Program-made: the position numbers and the translations under genes | Shown here: positions 41,444 through 50,868 of the stretch, one piece after another | Layout of the letters: each line of letters opens with the position of its first letter | Numbering within the stretch: position 1 is the stretch's first letter | NCBI RefSeq assembly: GCF_004124315.2 | Contig: NZ_CP096889.1 | Coordinates: 1,347,001 to 1,411,000 of the forward strand | Length of the DNA stretch: 64,000 bases | Reading direction: 5' to 3' | From: Bacillus cabrialesii | Lineage (GTDB): Bacteria; Bacillota; Bacilli; Bacillales; Bacillaceae | The notes under the pieces: generated by a model | Databases searched by the model: none | What the model saw: the letters and a program-made list of their open reading frames with translations, nothing else | Told to the model about the DNA's origin: nothing

Positions 41444-42415
41444 ATGAGCAGACATATTCAATATTCAGTTGTTGTACCTGTGTATAACGAAGAGCTTGTC
41501 ATTCATGAAACCTATCAGCGCTTAAAAGAGGTCATGGATCAAACAAAGGAAAACTATGAGCTGCTTTTTGTCAACGATGGAAGCAAAGATCGCAGTATTG
41601 AGATTTTAAGAGAGCACAGCCTGATCGATCCGAGAGTGAAAATCATTGATTTTTCAAGGAACTTTGGGCACCAGATCGCCATTACAGCGGGGATGGATTA
41701 TGCACAGGGGAATGCAATCGCCGTCATTGACGCCGATTTGCAGGACCCTCCTGAACTGATTTTAGATATGATTGAAAAATGGAAGGAAGGCTATGAGGTC
41801 GTGTACGCCGTGCGGACAAAACGAAAAGGGGAAACCTTCTTCAAGAAACAAACTGCGGCTATGTTTTACCGGCTTCTCAGCAGCATGACGGATATTGATA
41901 TCCCGATTGATACGGGGGATTTCCGCCTCATGGACAGAAAAGTCTGTGATGAAATGAAAAGATTAAAAGAAAAAAATCCTTTTGTCAGAGGGCTCGTCAG
42001 CTGGGTGGGCTTCAAACAGACAGCGGTCGAGTACGTACGTGATGAAAGGCTCGCCGGAGAAACAAAGTACCCGCTGAAGAAAATGCTGAAGCTGTCAATG
42101 GACGGCATCACGACATTTTCACACAAACCGCTAAAGCTGGCAAGCTATGCGGGGATTCTAATGTCAGGTGCGGGATTTCTGTATATGTTTATCGTGCTCT
42201 ATCTGAAGCTATTCACAGACAGCACAATCACGGGCTGGTCATCACTTATTGTGATCCAGCTCCTGTTCAGCGGCATCGTCCTTCTGATTCTGGGGATGAT
42301 CGGCGAATATATCGGCAGAATCTACGATGAAGCCAAAGACAGGCCGCTTTACATCGTCCAGAAATCGTATGGAATTGAAAATAAAAGACTTTATAGAGAC
42401 CAGCATATGTCATAA
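41444..42415 (+). CDS. ykcC: YkcC, polyprenyl-phosphate glycosyltransferase
   Basis: 323 residues, GT2 family like GtrB/DPM1. YSVVVPVYNEE at the N-terminus, the DADLQDPPELI nucleotide-sugar motif (near residue 95), and two C-terminal transmembrane helices (ASYAGILMSGAGFLYMFIVLYL; LIVIQLLFSGIVLLILGMIGEYIGR). It charges undecaprenyl phosphate. It starts 11 bases after ykcB. Confidence 0.93.
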   Translation: MSRHIQYSVVVPVYNEELVIHETYQRLKEVMDQTKENYELLFVNDGSKDRSIEILREHSLIDPRVKIIDFSRNFGHQIAITAGMDYAQGNAIAVIDADLQDPPELILDMIEKWKEGYEVVYAVRTKRKGETFFKKQTAAMFYRLLSSMTDIDIPIDTGDFRLMDRKVCDEMKRLKEKNPFVRGLVSWVGFKQTAVEYVRDERLAGETKYPLKKMLKLSMDGITTFSHKPLKLASYAGILMSGAGFLYMFIVLYLKLFTDSTITGWSSLIVIQLLFSGIVLLILGMIGEYIGRIYDEAKDRPLYIVQKSYGIENKRLYRDQHMS

Positions 42416-42420
42416 CCTGA

Positions 42421-42453
42421 AACCCCTGTCCATTGCGGACAAGGGTTTTTTAT
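42421..42453 (+). terminator. terminator of ykcBC
   Basis: AACCCCTGTCC / GGACAAGGGTT around ATTGC, then six T. Confidence 0.9.
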
Positions 42454-42551
42454 ATTCCATGCTGCGATTAAAGGAAAAGATGCTGATAGATATATGGGAA
42501 TAAGGTAACGGAGAAAGGAATGTGAACTTGCACTCCGGTTTAGTCATATTG

Positions 42552-42592
42552 AAATAAAAACGGCAAAGCCTAAAGACTTTCATCTGCCGTTT
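42552..42592 (-). terminator. terminator of the small membrane-protein gene
   Basis: Reverse strand: AAACGGCA pairs with TGCCGTTT, followed by TTATTTC; the loop contains the stop codon of the 55-residue frame. Confidence 0.7.
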
Positions 42593-42737
42593 TGTGGAAT
42601 GTCGGCTGTTCTATTGAGAGTTTTTTTAAGAAATACATGATCAGAGCCGTACCAGTTATGTTTAATAAAATACTGGCACCCAGTGTAACTCCCCGCGTCA
42701 ATGCCGAGCTTAAGCGAATCTTGTAACCCGCATTCAT
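42570..42737 (-). CDS. 55-residue single-pass membrane protein, unnamed
   Basis: ATG 42737 to TAG 42570 on the reverse strand, with GGAGAAGGATG upstream. The protein has a basic N-terminus (NAGYKIRLSSALTRG), one transmembrane helix (VTLGASILLNITGTALIMYFL) and a polar tail. A hairpin with a T tract overlaps its stop codon, just as for a genuine small gene. It fills an otherwise empty 460-base gap between ykcC and htrA. I do not recall an annotated gene here. No clear promoter was found, so read-through from htrA is also possible. Confidence 0.6.
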   Translation of the reverse strand: MNAGYKIRLSSALTRGVTLGASILLNITGTALIMYFLKKLSIEQPTFHKTADESL

Positions 42738-42837
42738 GTTATACATCCTTCTCCCGCAATGGAAGCCTCAAGAATTGAATGATGTCAGTCTGAATGATGG
42801 ATGTCTCATCAAAGAGTTTCAGACAGGCCTTTTGTTC

Positions 42838-42876
42838 AATAAAAAGCCTCAGGCCGCTTTTGCGGCCTGAGGCGCT
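42838..42876 (-). terminator. terminator of htrA
   Basis: GCCTCAGGCCGC / GCGGCCTGAGGC around TTTT, followed by TTTTTATTG on the reverse strand. Very stable. Confidence 0.95.
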
Positions 42877-42879
42877 TTC

Positions 42880-44253
42880 TTAAGAAGCTGTTTCTTCTTT
42901 TTGGTCGAGTTTGATTTTTTTCGTCATTTCTTTGCCTTTTCTGAGAATTTTCACTTCAACGGTGTCACCGATGTTTGCGTCTTTATATAAAATATTGCGC
43001 AATTCACTGCCTGTATCGGTTTCTTTGCCCTTCAGGCTGATGATAATATCCTCCGCTTTCAATCCGGCCTTTTCAGCAGGAGAGCCTGAGGCGACCTGAC
43101 GGATGTATACGCCCTTATTCAGCTGGCTGCCGAACAGGCCGAGTGTGCCTTCTTGGTAGTTTTGCGGCACTTGTTCTAAATCAAGCATGCTGACACCGAT
43201 ATACGGACGTTCAATTTGTCCTTTAGACAGCAATTCTTCAGCAATCGGTTTTACGTCGTTGCTTGGAATTGCGAATCCGATGCCCTCAACGTCATCTTCA
43301 CTGATTTTCATACTGTTAATGCCGACGATTTTGCCGGAAGTATTTAACAATGGGCCGCCGCTGTTACCTGGGTTAATCGCTGCGTCAGTTTGGATGACGT
43401 TAATGCTCGTTTCGCCGGCTGATGTTGACATCGAAACCGTTCTGTCCACGCCGCTTACAATTCCTTGCGTTACTGTACGGGACAGGTCTTTTCCGAGCGG
43501 GTCTCCAATCGCAATGACGGTCTCACCTGTTCTGAGATCAGATGAATCACCAAAGCTTGCCACTTTTGTTACGTGGTCATCACTGATTTGGAGGACCGCT
43601 AAATCTGTTAACGAGTCACTGCCTATCAGTTTTGCTGTCGCCTCAGTACCGTCATATAAAGATACCTTCAGCGAAGATGCCCCTTCTACGACGTGGTTAT
43701 TTGTAATGATATATGCTTTGCCGTTCTCTTTTTTGAAAATGACACCTGATCCTGAACCGCTTTCTGTATCTTCGCTGGAATCAGAGCTGGAACCGGATGA
43801 GCCGGAGCCGAATAAAGAGCTGTTTGACTGAGCCTGAAGATTGGTAATACCGACAATCGCCGGTGAAAGGTCTTCCACCATATCTGAGATTTTAGAAGAA
43901 TCTTCGCTTTTGAATGCAGATGAGCTGCTTGAGCTTGATGAGCTTTTGGCAGATTCAGAAGATGTGCTTTTGGCTGTGACAGATTGCGTTTGCTGCTGGC
44001 TGGAAGACTGTTTTGCAGTGTCCTGAGCATCATGGTCGCCAAGCGGTGTAAACGTGTAAATGCCAAGGGCGAGACTGCCGCCGATCACTCCGCCAAGCAG
44101 CGGTCTGAACCATCCGAACCCTCGTTTTTTCTTCTCCTGGTCATGAATGACATTGCGGGCTGAGTAGGAGGTGCTTTGATCGTTTTCTTTCGCTAGAAAG
44201 ACCTCATTCTCATTTCCTTCCGTTCTGTTTTCGTCACGATAGTTATCCATCAT
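42880..44253 (-). CDS. htrA: HtrA, membrane-anchored serine protease
   Basis: 457 residues from ATG 44253 (GGAG then TGAAC; the next ATG at 44250 is equally possible). Cytosolic N-terminus, one transmembrane anchor (FRPLLGGVIGGSLALGIYTF, near 55-75), a Ser-rich linker (a run of nine Ser, longer than I remember in 168), a trypsin-like domain with catalytic His (TNNHVVEG), Asp (DLAVLQI) and Ser (NPGNSGGPL), and one C-terminal PDZ domain. Quality control of secreted proteins; known to be induced by CssRS under secretion stress. Divergent from proG. Confidence 0.95.
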   Translation of the reverse strand: MMDNYRDENRTEGNENEVFLAKENDQSTSYSARNVIHDQEKKKRGFGWFRPLLGGVIGGSLALGIYTFTPLGDHDAQDTAKQSSSQQQTQSVTAKSTSSESAKSSSSSSSSSAFKSEDSSKISDMVEDLSPAIVGITNLQAQSNSSLFGSGSSGSSSDSSEDTESGSGSGVIFKKENGKAYIITNNHVVEGASSLKVSLYDGTEATAKLIGSDSLTDLAVLQISDDHVTKVASFGDSSDLRTGETVIAIGDPLGKDLSRTVTQGIVSGVDRTVSMSTSAGETSINVIQTDAAINPGNSGGPLLNTSGKIVGINSMKISEDDVEGIGFAIPSNDVKPIAEELLSKGQIERPYIGVSMLDLEQVPQNYQEGTLGLFGSQLNKGVYIRQVASGSPAEKAGLKAEDIIISLKGKETDTGSELRNILYKDANIGDTVEVKILRKGKEMTKKIKLDQKEETAS

Positions 44254-44416
44254 GTTCACTCCGTTTCTATATTTCACTAATTTCTCATTATGATAGGTTT
44301 ATGACTTGAGTTTATCATAAACAAAAACTGTGGGATAAAAATGAAAAGATTATGGGAAATTGTGAAAAAGTGCGGAAAACGGTACACTTCATATTGTATA
44401 TGAAAGGACTGAGTCG

Positions 44417-45235
44417 ATGGAACAGATTGGATTGATTGGATATGGCAGCATGGCCGATATGATCGCCAGGCAGCTGTTGAAGCATGAACAAATAAAGGAG
44501 AATGAACTCTTTATTGAAACAAGAACGAAAGGAAAGCGGCTGGGTGCGCTGATGGCAGATTATCCACATGTATCGGCTGATTCGCTCGAGAACTGGGCGG
44601 AAACGTGCCGTTTGATTTTTATATGTGTCCCGCCGCTCCATGTCGTCGAAACATTGCGCCGTCTCCGCCCGTACGTGAACAGGCATACTCATATCGTATC
44701 CATTGCCGCCGGTGTGCCGCTGCGTCTTCTGGAGGCTGAAACAAAAGCCGGTATATCACGTGTCATTCCTGCCATTACATCCGAAGCGGAAGCGGGCATC
44801 TCACTTGTCGTTCACAGTGAAGCACTGACAGCGGATAAAAAGGAACGTCTTAATGAGTTGTTATCGGTTTTCAGCCGTGTCAGAGAAATAAAAGAATCGA
44901 ATCTGGATGCCGCCAGCAATTTGACGAGCTCGGCACCAGGATTTATAGCTGCCGTCTTCGAAGAACTGGCGCTGGCTGCTGCCAGAAAAAGCAGCCTTTC
45001 TAAAGAAGAAGCCTTTGATTTTCTGATTCATTCGCTATACGGAACTGGCAAGCTGCTGATTGAAAAGAAGATGTCTTTCGAGGAAACGCTGGAACGTGTC
45101 GCAACGAAAGGCGGAATTACCGGAGAGGGAGCTGAGGTGATACGCGCCTCTGTGCCGGACGTTTTTGATCAGGTGTTTGAAAGAACGCTGAAAAAATATG
45201 AACTGCTTACAGAACAGGCTGAGAAACAAACATGA
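44417..45235 (+). CDS. proG: ProG, pyrroline-5-carboxylate reductase
   Basis: 272 residues. Rossmann motif at the N-terminus (IGLIGYGSMADMIARQLL) and the C-terminal helical dimer domain (DAASNLTSSAPGFIAAVFEEL) with the conserved ITGEGAEVIR region. NAD(P)H-dependent reduction of pyrroline-5-carboxylate to proline, the last step of proline synthesis. Short upstream region shared with htrA. Confidence 0.92.
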   Translation: MEQIGLIGYGSMADMIARQLLKHEQIKENELFIETRTKGKRLGALMADYPHVSADSLENWAETCRLIFICVPPLHVVETLRRLRPYVNRHTHIVSIAAGVPLRLLEAETKAGISRVIPAITSEAEAGISLVVHSEALTADKKERLNELLSVFSRVREIKESNLDAASNLTSSAPGFIAAVFEELALAAARKSSLSKEEAFDFLIHSLYGTGKLLIEKKMSFEETLERVATKGGITGEGAEVIRASVPDVFDQVFERTLKKYELLTEQAEKQT

Positions 45236-45261
45236 ATCCTTGCAAGAGGATTCTTTTTTTC
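45234..45261 (+). terminator. terminator of proG
   Basis: GAATCCT / AGAGGATTC around TGCA, then a run of seven T. Confidence 0.85.
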
Positions 45262-45293
45262 TCACTGAAACGTTGTGATTTTCCCCAGTTATA

Positions 45294-45322
45294 TTGCAAT
45301 TTTCCTCTTTTTTTAATATAAT
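45294..45322 (+). promoter_or_regulatory. SigA promoter of the dpp operon
   Basis: TTGCAA (45294-45299), 17-base spacer, TATAAT (45317-45322), 42 bases before dppA. The region is extremely AT-rich. dpp is known to be repressed by CodY and AbrB; I see only weak CodY-box similarity and do not call a site. Confidence 0.8.
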
Positions 45323-45363
45323 TTGTTAGAATATTCATAATTTAGTAAAAAAGGAGGAGCGTT

Positions 45364-46188
45364 ATGAAACTGTACATGTCAGTAGATATGGAAGGTATTT
45401 CGGGTCTTCCGGATGATACCTTTGTGGATTCCGGCAAGCGTAATTATGAACGCGGACGGCTCATCATGACTGAAGAAGCGAATTACTGTATTGCTGAAGC
45501 GTTTAACAGCGGGTGTACTGAGGTGCTGGTCAATGACAGCCATTCGAAGATGAATAATCTGATGGTTGAAAAGCTTCATCCTGAAGCAGACTTGATTTCC
45601 GGCGACGTCAAACCTTTTTCAATGGTAGAGGGGCTGGACGATACGTTTACAGGCGCTTTGTTTCTCGGTTATCATGCGAGAGCATCGACTCCCGGTGTCA
45701 TGTCACACAGCATGATTTTCGGCGTCCGGCATTTTTACATAAACGATCGGCCTGTCGGTGAGCTCGGGTTAAATGCATACGTTGCCGGTTATTATGATGT
45801 CCCGGTCATTATGGTCGCAGGAGATGATCGTGCGGCGAAGGAAGCGGAAGAGCTCATTCCGAACGTTACGACAGCCGCTGTCAAACAAACCATTTCAAGA
45901 TCGGCAGTGAAGTGTTTGTCCCCTGCGAAAGCCGGCCGGCTGCTGACAGAAAAAACCGCATTTGCCCTGCAAAACAAAGATAAAGTCAAACCGCTCACAC
46001 CGCCTGACAGACCGGTTTTGAGCATTGAATTTGCCAATTACGGCCAGGCAGAATGGGCGAATCTGATGCCGGGAACTGAAATAAAGCCGCAAACCACAAC
46101 CGTTCAATTTCAGGCGAAGGACATGCTTGAAGCCTATCAGGCGATGCTTGTCATGACGGAGCTTGCGATGCGGACATCATTCTGCTAA
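45364..46188 (+). CDS. dppA: DppA, D-aminopeptidase
   Basis: 274 residues, zinc-dependent D-aminopeptidase of the M55 family, known to form a decameric barrel. The signature SVDMEGISG-type N-terminus (MKLYMSVDMEGISG, Asp8/Glu10 ligands), the central HARA segment (GYHARASTPG) and NDSHS near residue 60 are visible. It cleaves D-Ala-D-Ala and other D-peptides. Excellent AAGGAGGAG ribosome site; first gene of dppABCDE. Confidence 0.95.
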   Translation: MKLYMSVDMEGISGLPDDTFVDSGKRNYERGRLIMTEEANYCIAEAFNSGCTEVLVNDSHSKMNNLMVEKLHPEADLISGDVKPFSMVEGLDDTFTGALFLGYHARASTPGVMSHSMIFGVRHFYINDRPVGELGLNAYVAGYYDVPVIMVAGDDRAAKEAEELIPNVTTAAVKQTISRSAVKCLSPAKAGRLLTEKTAFALQNKDKVKPLTPPDRPVLSIEFANYGQAEWANLMPGTEIKPQTTTVQFQAKDMLEAYQAMLVMTELAMRTSFC

Positions 46189-46204
46189 AGGGGTGTTTTA
46201 GGCT

Positions 46205-47131
46205 TTGGCGCGATACATGATGAAGCGTTTTTGGGCAATGGCAGCTACGATTTTGGTGATTACCACCCTGACTTTTGTTCTTATGAAGGTCATTCCCGGA
46301 TCTCCTTTTAACGAGGAGAGAGGCACAAATGAAGCCGTTCAAAAAAATCTCGAAGCCTACTATCACTTAGACGATCCTCTTATTTTCCAATATATCATCT
46401 ACTTAAAATCCATCATCACATTCGATTTCGGACCTTCAATCAAAAAACCGTCAGACAGCGTAAATGATATGCTGGAACGCGGCTTTCCCGTTTCCTTTGA
46501 GCTTGGGATGACAGCGATTGTCATTGCTGTGATATCCGGGCTGGTTCTGGGCGTAATCGCCGCGCTCCGCCGCAACGGCTTTTTGGATTACGCCGCGATG
46601 AGTTTGGCTGTACTCGGCATCTCTATTCCGAATTTTATTCTGGCAACATTGCTCATTCAGCAGTTTGCCGTCAATTTCAAACTATTTCCCGCTGCCACAT
46701 GGACGAGCCCGATCCATATGGTGCTTCCGACCGCAGCGCTTGCTGTAGGGCCAATGGCGATCATTGCCAGGCTGACACGGTCAAGCATGGTCGAAGTCTT
46801 AACGCAGGATTATATCCGCACAGCAAAAGCGAAAGGGCTTTCTCCGTTCAACATTATCGTAAAACACGCACTCAGAAATGCACTCATGCCTGTCGTTACC
46901 GTTCTGGGCACACTTGTCGCAAGTATCTTAACAGGGAGCTTTGTCATTGAAAAAATCTTTGCCATTCCGGGAATGGGAAAATATTTTGTTGAAAGCATTA
47001 ATCAGCGGGACTATCCGGTGATTATGGGGACGACTGTTTTTTACAGCGTCATTTTGATCATCATGCTGTTTTTGGTCGACTTGGCCTACGGTTTCTTAGA
47101 CCCGCGCATTAAACTGCATAAGAAAGGGTGA
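46205..47131 (+). CDS. dppB: DppB, dipeptide permease
   Basis: 308 residues from TTG 46205 (GGGGTG). Six transmembrane helices, binding-protein-dependent transport family with the EAA loop (RLTRSSMVEVLTQDYIRTAKAKG). Inner half of the ABC dipeptide importer. It overlaps the next gene region slightly. Confidence 0.94.
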   Translation: MARYMMKRFWAMAATILVITTLTFVLMKVIPGSPFNEERGTNEAVQKNLEAYYHLDDPLIFQYIIYLKSIITFDFGPSIKKPSDSVNDMLERGFPVSFELGMTAIVIAVISGLVLGVIAALRRNGFLDYAAMSLAVLGISIPNFILATLLIQQFAVNFKLFPAATWTSPIHMVLPTAALAVGPMAIIARLTRSSMVEVLTQDYIRTAKAKGLSPFNIIVKHALRNALMPVVTVLGTLVASILTGSFVIEKIFAIPGMGKYFVESINQRDYPVIMGTTVFYSVILIIMLFLVDLAYGFLDPRIKLHKKG

Positions 47132-47136
47132 AGCGT

Positions 47137-48099
47137 GTGAATCTCCCTGTACAAACGGATGAGCGCCAGCCAGAGCAGCACATTCAGGTGCCAGATGAAT
47201 GGTTTGTCTCGAATCAGGAAAAAAATCGAGAAGCCGATTCGGTCAAGCGGCCGAGTTTGTCATACACGCAGGATGCCTGGAGGAGGCTGAAAAAAAATAA
47301 ATTAGCGATGGCTGGACTTTTTATTCTTTTATTCCTTTTTGTCATGGCGGTGATCGGGCCCTTTTTATCGCCTCATAGTGTCGCGCGCCAATCGCTGACC
47401 GAGCAAAATCTTCCGCCCTCAGCCGATCATTGGTTCGGCACCGATGAGCTTGGCCGTGATGTGTTTACCCGAACATGGTACGGAGCGAGGATTTCGTTAT
47501 TTGTCGGAGTGATGGCAGCGCTGATTGATTTTGTGATCGGTGTCATTTACGGAGGCGTTGCCGGCTATAAAGGCGGCAGGACTGACAGCATCATGATGCG
47601 AATTATCGAAGTGCTGTATGGGCTTCCGTATCTGCTTGTTGTCATTTTGCTGATGGTGCTGATGGGGCCGGGGCTGGGCACCATTATTGTGGCGCTTACC
47701 GTCACCGGATGGGTAGGCATGGCGAGAATTGTAAGAGGCCAGGTGCTTCAGATTAAAAATTATGAATATGTACTCGCCTCGAAAACCTTTGGCGCCAAAA
47801 CCTTTCGCATCATCCGGAAGAATCTGCTGCCGAATACAATGGGAGCGATCATCGTACAAATGACATTAACCGTACCTGCCGCTATATTCGCAGAATCCTT
47901 TTTAAGCTTTCTGGGCCTCGGCATACAGGCTCCGTTTGCCAGCTGGGGCGTGATGGCGAATGACGGCCTGCCTACGATTTTGTCTGGGCATTGGTGGCGC
48001 CTGTTTTTTCCTGCCTTTTTCATCTCCTTGACGATGTATGCGTTTAATGTGCTTGGAGACGGATTGCAGGATGCGCTCGACCCTAAGCTGAGGAGGTAG
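47137..48099 (+). CDS. dppC: DppC, dipeptide permease
   Basis: 320 residues from GTG 47137, the usual length; an in-frame GTG at 47128 would overlap dppB. Hydrophilic N-terminus, then six helices; EAA loop (ARIVRGQVLQIKNYEYVLASKTFGA, split). Partner of DppB. Confidence 0.94.
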   Translation: MNLPVQTDERQPEQHIQVPDEWFVSNQEKNREADSVKRPSLSYTQDAWRRLKKNKLAMAGLFILLFLFVMAVIGPFLSPHSVARQSLTEQNLPPSADHWFGTDELGRDVFTRTWYGARISLFVGVMAALIDFVIGVIYGGVAGYKGGRTDSIMMRIIEVLYGLPYLLVVILLMVLMGPGLGTIIVALTVTGWVGMARIVRGQVLQIKNYEYVLASKTFGAKTFRIIRKNLLPNTMGAIIVQMTLTVPAAIFAESFLSFLGLGIQAPFASWGVMANDGLPTILSGHWWRLFFPAFFISLTMYAFNVLGDGLQDALDPKLRR

Positions 48100-48103
48100 C
48101 TCT

Positions 48104-49111
48104 ATGGAAAAAGTTCTGTCAGTCAAAAATCTTCACGTTTCTTTTACGACTTACGGCGGGACGGTTCAGGCGGTCAGAGGAGTGAGCTTTGATTTGTATC
48201 AAGGGGAAACCTTTGCGATCGTCGGCGAATCCGGCTGCGGCAAAAGCGTGACCTCCCAAAGCATTATGGGCCTGCTTCCGCCCTATTCGGCAAAAGTGAC
48301 AGACGGCAGCGTTCTATTTAAAGGAAGAGACCTTTGCCGTCTCTCTGACAAAGAAATGAGAAGCATAAGGGGAGCCGACATTTCTATGATTTTTCAAGAC
48401 CCGATGACGGCGTTAAACCCGACGCTGACTGTCGGAGACCAGCTTGGGGAAGCGCTCCTCCGCCATAAAAAAATGAGCAAAAAAGCGGTGAGGGAAGAGG
48501 TGCTTTCCATGCTGTCATTGGTCGGCATTCCCGATCCGAAAGAGCGCCTGAAGCAGTACCCCCATCAATTCAGCGGGGGCATGAGACAGCGGATTGTCAT
48601 TGCGATGGCGCTGATCTGTGAGCCTGACATCTTAATCGCAGACGAACCGACGACCGCTCTTGATGTGACCATTCAGGCGCAGATTTTGGAGCTGTTTAAA
48701 GAGATTCAGAGAAAAACGAATGTGTCTGTCATTCTGATTACACACGATTTAGGGGTAGTGGCCCAGGTTGCTGACAGAGTCGCAGTCATGTATGCGGGAA
48801 AAATAGCGGAGATTGGCACGAGAAAAGATATTTTTTATCAGCCGCAGCACCCTTATACAAAAGGGCTGCTGAACTCTGTCCCGCGGCTTGATTTGGATGG
48901 CGCGGAGCTGATTCCGATCGACGGAACGCCGCCGGATTTGTTTTCGCCTCCGGCAGGGTGCCCGTTTGCCGCCCGCTGTCCGAGCAGGATGATCGTGTGT
49001 GACAGGGTATACCCGGGCCAGACAATTAGATCTGACACACACACTGTCAGCTGCTGGCTGCAGGATAAACGGGCCGAGCATGCGGTACTGTCCGGAGATG
49101 CGAAGGATTGA
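48104..49111 (+). CDS. dppD: DppD, ABC ATPase of dipeptide transporter
   Basis: 335 residues. Walker A GESGCGKS near residue 42, ABC signature FSGGMRQR near 157, Walker B ILIADEPTTALD. The C-terminal oligopeptide-ABC extension has conserved cysteines (GCPFAARCPSRMIVCD), a likely iron-sulphur or zinc site. The operon's second ATPase is probably YkfD. Confidence 0.95.
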   Translation: MEKVLSVKNLHVSFTTYGGTVQAVRGVSFDLYQGETFAIVGESGCGKSVTSQSIMGLLPPYSAKVTDGSVLFKGRDLCRLSDKEMRSIRGADISMIFQDPMTALNPTLTVGDQLGEALLRHKKMSKKAVREEVLSMLSLVGIPDPKERLKQYPHQFSGGMRQRIVIAMALICEPDILIADEPTTALDVTIQAQILELFKEIQRKTNVSVILITHDLGVVAQVADRVAVMYAGKIAEIGTRKDIFYQPQHPYTKGLLNSVPRLDLDGAELIPIDGTPPDLFSPPAGCPFAARCPSRMIVCDRVYPGQTIRSDTHTVSCWLQDKRAEHAVLSGDAKD

Positions 49112-49131
49112 ACATGAAAAGGGGGAAGAGG

Positions 49132-50763
49132 ATGAAACGAGTGAAAAAGCTTTGGGGAATGAGTCTTGCATTAGGAATCTCGTTTGCGCTGATAGGATGT
49201 ACGGCAAACGAACAGGCAGAAAAAGAAAGCGGTAATGATAAAGCAAAAACAAGCGGAGAAAAGGTGTTGTATGTAAATAACGAAAATGAACCGACTTCGT
49301 TCGATCCGCCGATCGGCTTTAATAATGTATCATGGCAGCCCTTAAATAACATTATGGAGGGGCTGACGCGCCTTGGCAAAGATCATAAGCCTGAACCGGC
49401 GATGGCTGAGAAGTGGTCTGTATCGAAAGATAAAAAAACCTACACATTTACAATTCGGGAAAATGCGAAATGGACAAACGGAGATCCGGTAACGGCCGGA
49501 GACTTTGAATACGCGTGGAAACGGATGCTTGATCCGAAAAAGGGCGCTTCCTCCGCGTTTCTCGGCTATTTGATTGAAGGCGGCGAAGCGTATAACAGCG
49601 GCAAAGGGAAAAAAGACGATGTGAAGGTGACGGCAAAGGATGATCGAACCCTTGAAGTAACGCTTGAAGCGCCGCAAAAATATTTTCTCAGCGTCGTATC
49701 CAATCCGGCGTATTTTCCGGTAAACGAAAAAGTCGATAAAGAAAACCCAAAGTGGTTTGCTGAGTCGGATACATTTGTCGGGAACGGTCCGTTTAAGCTG
49801 ACGGAATGGAAGCATGATGACAGCATCACAATGGAGAAAAGCGACACGTATTGGGATAAAGATACCGTGAAGCTTGATAAGGTGAAATGGGCGATGGTCA
49901 GTGACAGAAATACAGATTACCAGATGTTTCAGTCTGGGGAACTGGATACCGCTTACGTCCCTGCTGAATTAAGCGATCAGCTGCTGGATCAGGATAACGT
50001 CAGCATAGTTGACCAGGCGGGCCTCTATTTCTACCGGTTTAATGTGAACATGGAGCCGTTCCAAAATGAAAACATCAGAAAAGCCTTTGCGACGGCTGTG
50101 GATCAAAAGGAAATTGTAAAGTATGTCACGAAAAACAATGAAAAGCCGGCGCACGCCTTTGTATCGCCAGGATTTACACAGCCTGACAGCAAAGATTTCC
50201 GTAAAGCTGGCGGAGATCTGATCACGCCAAATGAAAGCAAAGCGAAGCAGCTGCTGGAAAAGGGCATGAAGGAAGAGCGTTATGATAAGCTTCCTGCAGT
50301 TACTCTTACCTATAGCACAAAGCCGGAGCATAAAAAAATCGCCGAGGCGATCCAGCAAAAATTAAAAAATACCCTTGGGGTCGATGTGAAGCTGGCCAAT
50401 ATGGAATGGAACGTATTTTTAGAGGATCAAAAAGCGCTGAAATTCCAATTCTCTCAAAGCTCATTTTTACCTGACTACGCGGACCCTATCAGCTTTCTGG
50501 AAGCCTTCCAAACAGGAAATTCGATGAACCGCACAGGCTGGGCCAATAAAGAATACGATCAGCTGATCAAGCAGGCGAAGCATGAAGCCGATGAAAAAAC
50601 GCGTTTCTCTCTTATGCATCAAGCGGAAAAGCTGCTGATCAATGAAGCGCCGATCATTCCGGTTTATTTCTATAATCAGGTCAACCTGCAAAACGAGCAT
50701 GTAAAAGGAATCGTCAGGCATCCCGTCGGCTATATCGATTTTAAATGGGCGGATAAAAACTGA
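49132..50763 (+). CDS. dppE: DppE, dipeptide-binding lipoprotein
   Basis: 543 residues from ATG 49132, six bases after a GGGGG site. The signal peptide ends in the lipobox ALIGC, with the lipid-anchored Cys near residue 21. SBP_bac_5 family; PTSFDPPIGFNN and the central solute-binding core are typical. It captures peptides, including murein tripeptide, for DppBC. Confidence 0.95.
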   Translation: MKRVKKLWGMSLALGISFALIGCTANEQAEKESGNDKAKTSGEKVLYVNNENEPTSFDPPIGFNNVSWQPLNNIMEGLTRLGKDHKPEPAMAEKWSVSKDKKTYTFTIRENAKWTNGDPVTAGDFEYAWKRMLDPKKGASSAFLGYLIEGGEAYNSGKGKKDDVKVTAKDDRTLEVTLEAPQKYFLSVVSNPAYFPVNEKVDKENPKWFAESDTFVGNGPFKLTEWKHDDSITMEKSDTYWDKDTVKLDKVKWAMVSDRNTDYQMFQSGELDTAYVPAELSDQLLDQDNVSIVDQAGLYFYRFNVNMEPFQNENIRKAFATAVDQKEIVKYVTKNNEKPAHAFVSPGFTQPDSKDFRKAGGDLITPNESKAKQLLEKGMKEERYDKLPAVTLTYSTKPEHKKIAEAIQQKLKNTLGVDVKLANMEWNVFLEDQKALKFQFSQSSFLPDYADPISFLEAFQTGNSMNRTGWANKEYDQLIKQAKHEADEKTRFSLMHQAEKLLINEAPIIPVYFYNQVNLQNEHVKGIVRHPVGYIDFKWADKN

Positions 50764-50777
50764 CGCCGGCGATTGGG

Positions 50778-50818
50778 AAAATACTGCTTCTTTCTGCGAA
50801 GGAGCGGTATTTTTTCTC
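50778..50818 (+). terminator. hairpin between dppE and ykfA
   Basis: AATAC-GCTTC pairs with GAAG-AGC-GTATT (two single mismatches) and is followed by six T. Probably an attenuating terminator separating dpp from ykf expression. Confidence 0.75.
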
Positions 50819-50868
50819 TTTCTTGCACGTATACGTAGGGTGCAGAGCAAATGAAAGGAGTGATTGTG

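Noticed and set aside
43187..43831. 214-residue + frame opposite htrA
   Set aside because: Antisense to the conserved protease domain; no ribosome site.
45294..45345. CodY box before dppA
   Set aside because: Several AT-rich segments resemble AATTTTCWGAAAATT but with about five or more mismatches, so no site was called despite the known CodY control.
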